From Huaxiibacter chinensis (GTDB taxonomy: Bacteria > Pseudomonadota > Gammaproteobacteria > Enterobacterales > Enterobacteriaceae): a DNA stretch of 64,000 nucleotides. The number at the start of each line of letters is the position of its first letter. Position 1 is the stretch's first letter. The notes beneath the pieces are model-generated. The model made no database searches, was not told the DNA's origin, and saw nothing but the letters and a program-made list of their open reading frames with translations. Where the stretch lies: assembly GCF_022171985.1 (NCBI RefSeq), contig NZ_JAJVHF010000003.1:186001-250000 (forward strand), given 5' to 3'. A program made the translations under genes and the position numbers. This document shows, piece by piece, positions 60,488 to 64,000 of this stretch.

Positions 60488-62173
60488 TTGAAGAAGGTTT
60501 GGCTAAACCGTTATCCCGCAGACGTGCCCGCGGAGATCAATCCTGACCGTTATCAATCCCTGGTTGAATTATTTGAGCACTCGGTAAGACGTTACGCGGA
60601 TCAGCCTGCGTTTGTGAATATGGGCGAGGTGATGACCTTCCGGAAACTGGAAGAGCGTAGCCGGGCCTTTGCCGCCTATTTACAGGAAGGGCTGGGGCTG
60701 CAAAAGGGCGATCGCGTTGCGCTGATGATGCCCAATCTTCTGCAGTATCCGGTGGCGCTGTTCGGCATCCTGCGTGCGGGTATGATTGTGGTGAACGTCA
60801 ATCCGCTCTATACGCCACGCGAGCTGGAACATCAGCTGAACGACAGCGGCGCGTCGGCCATTGTGATTGTGTCGAACTTTGCCCATACGCTGGAAAAAGT
60901 GGTCGCCAAAACTCAGGTCCGCCATGTGATCCTCACGCGTATGGGGGATCAACTCTCCACGGCGAAAGGGACATTGGTTAACTTTGTCGTCAAATACGTT
61001 AAGCGCCTGGTGCCGAAATACCATCTGCCGGACGCGATTTCCTTCCGCAGTGCGCTGCACAACGGTTATCGTATGCAGTACGTTAAGCCAGAAGTGGTGC
61101 CCGGGGATCTGGCCTTCCTGCAATACACGGGAGGCACGACGGGCGTTGCGAAAGGGGCCATGCTGACCCATCGCAATATGCTGGCGAACCTCGAACAGGT
61201 TAACGCGACCTACGGTCCACTGCTGCATCCTGGCAAGGAACTGGTGATTACCGCGCTGCCGCTCTATCACATCTTTGCCCTGACCATGAACTGTCTGCTG
61301 TTTATCGAGCTGGGTGGTCAAAACGTGTTGATTACCAACCCGCGCGATATCCCGGGGCTGGTGAAGGAGCTGGCGAAATACCCGTTCACCGCAATGACCG
61401 GCGTCAATACGCTCTTCAACGCGCTTTTGAATAACAAAGAGTTTCAGCAGCTTGATTTCTCTACGCTGAATCTTTCTGCCGGTGGCGGGATGCCTGTTCA
61501 ACAGGCGGTGGCCGAGCGTTGGGTTAAACTGACCGGCCAGTATCTGCTTGAGGGCTATGGCCTGACGGAGTGCGCGCCGCTGGTGAGCGTCAATCCGCAC
61601 GACATTGACTACCACAGCGGCAGCATCGGCCTGCCTGTGCCTTCCACAGAAGCGAAGCTGGTGGATGACGAGGACAATGAAGTGGCACCCGGTGAGCCAG
61701 GCGAGCTGTGCGTCAAAGGTCCACAGGTTATGCTGGGATACTGGCAGCGTCCTGATGCCACGGACGAAATCATCAAGGACGGCTGGCTCCATACCGGCGA
61801 CATCGCGGTAATGGATGAGCAGGGGTTCCTGCGCATCGTTGATCGCAAAAAAGACATGATTCTGGTTTCCGGATTTAACGTCTATCCGAACGAAATCGAA
61901 GATATCGTGATGCAGCACAACGGCGTGCTGGAGGTGGCTGCCGTCGGCGTTCCTTCCGGCAGCAGCGGCGAAGCCGTGAAAATCTTCGTGGTCAAAAAAG
62001 AGGCCTCGTTAACCGAAGATGAGTTGATAACGTTTTGCCGTCGCCAGCTGACAGGCTATAAAGTGCCTAAGCTGGTGGAATTCCGCGATGAACTACCGAA
62101 ATCGAATGTCGGGAAGATATTACGACGAGAATTACGTGACGAAGCCCGTGGCAAAGTGGACAATAAAGCCTAA
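60488..62173 (+). CDS. fadD: Long-chain fatty acyl-CoA ligase FadD
   Basis: FadD activates fatty acids with ATP and CoA at the inner membrane for beta-oxidation. I chose the TTG at 60488: GAGGTG precedes it by five bases, and the resulting 561 residues equal E. coli FadD, which also starts with TTG. The ATG codons at 60452 and 60455 would add 12 residues without a ribosome site. Motifs are [12 protein letters not shown] (ATP), GYGLTECAP, and [26 protein letters not shown] FadR operator stands upstream and a terminator downstream. Confidence 0.96.
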   Translation: MKKVWLNRYPADVPAEINPDRYQSLVELFEHSVRRYADQPAFVNMGEVMTFRKLEERSRAFAAYLQEGLGLQKGDRVALMMPNLLQYPVALFGILRAGMIVVNVNPLYTPRELEHQLNDSGASAIVIVSNFAHTLEKVVAKTQVRHVILTRMGDQLSTAKGTLVNFVVKYVKRLVPKYHLPDAISFRSALHNGYRMQYVKPEVVPGDLAFLQYTGGTTGVAKGAMLTHRNMLANLEQVNATYGPLLHPGKELVITALPLYHIFALTMNCLLFIELGGQNVLITNPRDIPGLVKELAKYPFTAMTGVNTLFNALLNNKEFQQLDFSTLNLSAGGGMPVQQAVAERWVKLTGQYLLEGYGLTECAPLVSVNPHDIDYHSGSIGLPVPSTEAKLVDDEDNEVAPGEPGELCVKGPQVMLGYWQRPDATDEIIKDGWLHTGDIAVMDEQGFLRIVDRKKDMILVSGFNVYPNEIEDIVMQHNGVLEVAAVGVPSGSSGEAVKIFVVKKEASLTEDELITFCRRQLTGYKVPKLVEFRDELPKSNVGKILRRELRDEARGKVDNKA

Positions 62174-62195
62174 GCTTCGAGTGAGTCGCCAGAAG

Positions 62196-62219
62196 ACGCC
62201 GGTTTAGCCGGCGTTTTTT
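62196..62219 (+). terminator. Intrinsic terminator of fadD and U-rich leader of rnd
   Basis: Stem ACGCCGG/CCGGCGT with a TTTAG loop, then six T. In E. coli a U-rich tract here is needed for translation of rnd; the same tract is present 28 bases before the rnd start. Confidence 0.85.
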
Positions 62220-62246
62220 ATGGGCGCAAACCAAAGAGAAACCGTT

Positions 62247-63371
62247 TTGAATTACCAGATGATCACGACCAACGACGAGCTGGCAACGCTTTGCGATGTC
62301 ACGCGGGACTTTCCTGCCATTGCCCTGGACACCGAGTTTGTCCGCACGCGCACCTACTATCCGCAGCTGGGATTGATCCAGATGTATGATGGCAAAAAAG
62401 TATCGCTGATCGATCCTCTCGGCATTACCGACTGGGCACCGATGCGTGCGCTACTGCTGGATACTGCCGTGACGAAGTATCTTCATGCAGGTAGTGAAGA
62501 TCTGGAAGTGTTTCTCAACACCTTTGGCATCATGCCGCAGCCGCTGATTGATACCCAGATTCTTGCCGCGTTCAGCGGTCGCCCGCTATCCTGGGGTTTT
62601 GCTGCGATGGTGGAAGAGTACACCGGTCTGGCGCTGGATAAGAGTGAATCCCGTACCGACTGGCTGGCGCGCCCGTTAACGGAACGCCAGCTCGACTATG
62701 CGGCAGCAGACGTATTTTACCTTCTGCCGATTGCCGGGCAGCTGATGAAAGAAGCGCAAGAGGCGGGCCGACTGGACGCGGCGCTCAATGAGTGTCAGAT
62801 GACTCAGCAGCGCCGTCAGGAAGTGCTCGACCCTGCCGACGCCTGGCGTGAAATCACCAATGCCTGGCAACTTCGCACGCGACAGCTTGCCTGCCTGCAG
62901 CTGCTTGCCGACTGGCGTCTGCGCAAGGCGCGTGAACGCGATCTGGCGGTCAACTTTGTCGTCAGAGAGGAGCACCTGTGGGCGGTCGCGCGCTACATGC
63001 CGGGTAGTCTGGGCGAGCTGGACAGCATTGGTCTGTCGGGAAGTGAGATCCGTTACCACGGTAAAACGCTGCTCGCGCTGGTGGCCAAAGCGCAGGAAAT
63101 CCCCGAAGAGAACCTGCCCGAACCGCTGGTTAACCTGATGGACATGCCCGGCTACCGTAAAGCGTTCAAAGAGATCAAAGCGCTGGTGCAGGAGGTCGCG
63201 GTTGAGAGCAAACTCAGCCCGGAGCTGCTTGCATCACGTCGTCAAATCAACCAGCTCTTAAACTGGCACTGGAAGATTAAAGACACCGGGCTACCGGAAC
63301 TGATGGCGGGCTGGCGCGGGGAATTGATGGCCGATCGCCTGAATACGCTGCTGAACGCTTATCCGCGTTAA
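62247..63371 (+). CDS. rnd: Ribonuclease D
   Basis: RNase D trims 3' ends of tRNA and other stable RNAs. The TTG at 62247 gives 374 residues, beginning LNYQMITTNDELATLC; E. coli rnd also uses UUG. The DEDDy nuclease is visible: LDTEFVRTRTYYP (Asp, Glu), HAGSEDLEVFLN (Asp) and LDYAAADVFYLLP (Tyr, Asp). The HRDC domain is in VNFVVREEHLWAVARYMPGSLGEL and further. A U-rich leader precedes the start and has been shown to matter in E. coli. Confidence 0.95.
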   Translation: MNYQMITTNDELATLCDVTRDFPAIALDTEFVRTRTYYPQLGLIQMYDGKKVSLIDPLGITDWAPMRALLLDTAVTKYLHAGSEDLEVFLNTFGIMPQPLIDTQILAAFSGRPLSWGFAAMVEEYTGLALDKSESRTDWLARPLTERQLDYAAADVFYLLPIAGQLMKEAQEAGRLDAALNECQMTQQRRQEVLDPADAWREITNAWQLRTRQLACLQLLADWRLRKARERDLAVNFVVREEHLWAVARYMPGSLGELDSIGLSGSEIRYHGKTLLALVAKAQEIPEENLPEPLVNLMDMPGYRKAFKEIKALVQEVAVESKLSPELLASRRQINQLLNWHWKIKDTGLPELMAGWRGELMADRLNTLLNAYPR

Positions 63372-63376
63372 AACAG

Positions 63377-63406
63377 TAAAACCCCGGTAAGCAGACGCTA
63401 CCGGGG
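63377..63406 (-). terminator. Terminator of the minCDE operon
   Basis: Read leftward: stem CCCCGGTA/TACCGGGG with a nine-base loop, then TTTT. It faces the end of rnd and follows minE by 51 bases. Confidence 0.85.
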
Positions 63407-63456
63407 GAGATGACGGGCGACGTATCACGTGCCCGTACTGTCAACGCTCAGCCCGC

Positions 63457-63726
63457 TTAGGGGCGCGACTCTTCGGCTTCCGGAAGCGTCACGTTGAGCT
63501 CCAGAATCGAAATATCCCCGTCTTTTTGCTCCAGCTGCACGGTGACCATTTCCGGATCGATCTGCACATACTTACAAATCACTTCCAGGATGTCTTTGCG
63601 CAGCTGCGGCAAGTAGTGCGGTTCAGCATCGCTACGACGACGTTCCGCGACAATAATTTGCAGTCGCTCTTTAGCGATGTTGGCGGTGCTTTTTTTCCGC
63701 GAGAGAAAAAAGTCCAGTAATGCCAT
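63457..63726 (-). CDS. minE: Division site topology protein MinE
   Basis: MinE stimulates MinD ATPase and drives the pole-to-pole oscillation that places the septum at mid-cell. The 89-residue protein begins with the membrane-binding [11 protein letters not shown], has the MinD-binding helix [19 protein letters not shown], and the dimer domain [20 protein letters not shown]. Almost identical to E. coli MinE (88). It lies three bases after minD on the same strand. Confidence 0.97.
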
Positions 63727-63729
63727 AAC

Positions 63730-64000
63730 TTATCCTCCGAACAGGCGTTTGAGGAAACCTTTCTTCTCTTCTTCAATGAAGCGGAAAGGACGTTCTTCTC
63801 CCAGCAGACGGTCAACGGTATCCGCATACGCTTTACCGGCGTCTGCCGTACTATCCAGAATCACAGGCTCGCCCTGGTTAGAGGCGCGTAACACGGACTG
63901 ATCTTCCGGAATCACGCCAACCAGTTTGATGCGCAGGATCTCCAGCACGTCTTCCATGCTGAGCATGTCACCTTTGTTCACGCGGCCCGGGTTGTAACGC
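63730..64000 (-). CDS. minD: Septum-site determining ATPase MinD (5' end outside window)
   Basis: Only the C-terminal about 90 residues are in the window; the N-terminal P-loop lies right of it. Visible are NKGDMLSMEDVLEILRIKLVG, GVIPEDQSVLRASNQGEPV and the C-terminal membrane-targeting amphipathic helix EEEKKGFLKRLFGG. MinD binds the membrane as an ATP dimer and recruits MinC. It precedes minE in the leftward minCDE operon. Confidence 0.95.
   Translation of the reverse strand, partial: RYNPGRVNKGDMLSMEDVLEILRIKLVGVIPEDQSVLRASNQGEPVILDSTADAGKAYADTVDRLLGEERPFRFIEEEKKGFLKRLFGG

Noticed and set aside
60680-61918. Open frame of 412 codons on the minus strand inside fadD
   Set aside because: It is a shadow of the GC-rich fadD coding sequence, without ribosome site or recognisable protein; fadD is complete and certain.
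1-64000. CRISPR arrays, tRNA or rRNA genes, insertion sequences, known anti-phage systems
   Set aside because: Reading both strands, I saw no regular repeat-spacer array, no tRNA-like cloverleaf, no transposase and no defence gene cluster in this window.

Overview
The window is enterobacterial chromosome, most likely Enterobacter, Lelliottia or a close relative. The host genes and their order are those of the E. coli pphA-yebW-yebV-rsmF-letBA-msrC-proQ-prc-htpX-yebQ-kdgR-yobH-mgrB-yebO-yobF-cspC-rlmA-mntP-yobD-manZYX-yoaE-pdeD-sdaA-nudL-pabB-yoaHBA-tsaB-yeaY-fadD-rnd-minED region, read in the opposite direction. Differences from E. coli K-12 are a VirK/YbjX-type gene next to pphA, an MBL-fold hydrolase gene between yebO and yobF, and a second FtsI-like transpeptidase (resembling Salmonella PBP3SAL) between cspC and rlmA. 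The genus call rests on remembered gene content, not on a search.

Positions 1 to about 24,250 are the right-hand part of a prophage whose left end (integrase, immunity, replication, lysis, small terminase) lies outside the window. It encodes a siphovirus: large terminase (cut by the window edge), portal, minor head protein, DUF2213-type protease/scaffold, decoration protein, capsid, head-tail connectors, tail terminator, tail tube with an Ig-like domain, tail chaperone, a 1033-residue tape measure, distal tail proteins, an NlpC/P60-like peptidase, a TipJ/J-like hub and an SGNH-hydrolase tailspike. Five intrinsic terminators lie inside this rightward late operon, so an antiterminator is probably needed. 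Two small AT-rich genes (3287-3442, 8038-8253) sit just before terminators, like morons.

The right end of the prophage holds lysogenic-conversion and SOS genes. A leftward gtrA-gtrB-gtrC-type operon would glucosylate the host O-antigen, the likely target of the phage's own esterase tailspike. A divergent pair of small genes (23367-23923) sits behind a perfect LexA box. The second gene resembles UmuD', starting exactly where UmuD cleaves itself and lacking an obvious nucleophile motif. The prophage then joins the host at 24223-24248, where the sequence equals the 3' terminator half of the sRNA gene sdsR (ryeB). The attachment site is therefore inferred to be the end of sdsR.

The host part (24,250-64,000) is dense core genome: lipid transport across the envelope (letAB), the RNA chaperone ProQ next to the periplasmic protease Prc, membrane protein quality control (htpX), PhoPQ feedback (mgrB with a visible PhoP box), cold-shock protein CspC, Mn2+ export under a yybP-ykoY riboswitch (mntP), the mannose PTS (manXYZ), c-di-GMP turnover (pdeD), serine and folate metabolism (sdaA, pabB), tRNA t6A synthesis (tsaB), fatty acid activation (fadD behind a FadR operator), RNase D and the Min division system. 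Points that stand out are a His-to-Tyr change in the first metal motif of PphA, an SSD instead of SSN motif in the second FtsI, a shifted yobF reading frame that runs into cspC, and a leader ORF overlapping the start of yoaE.
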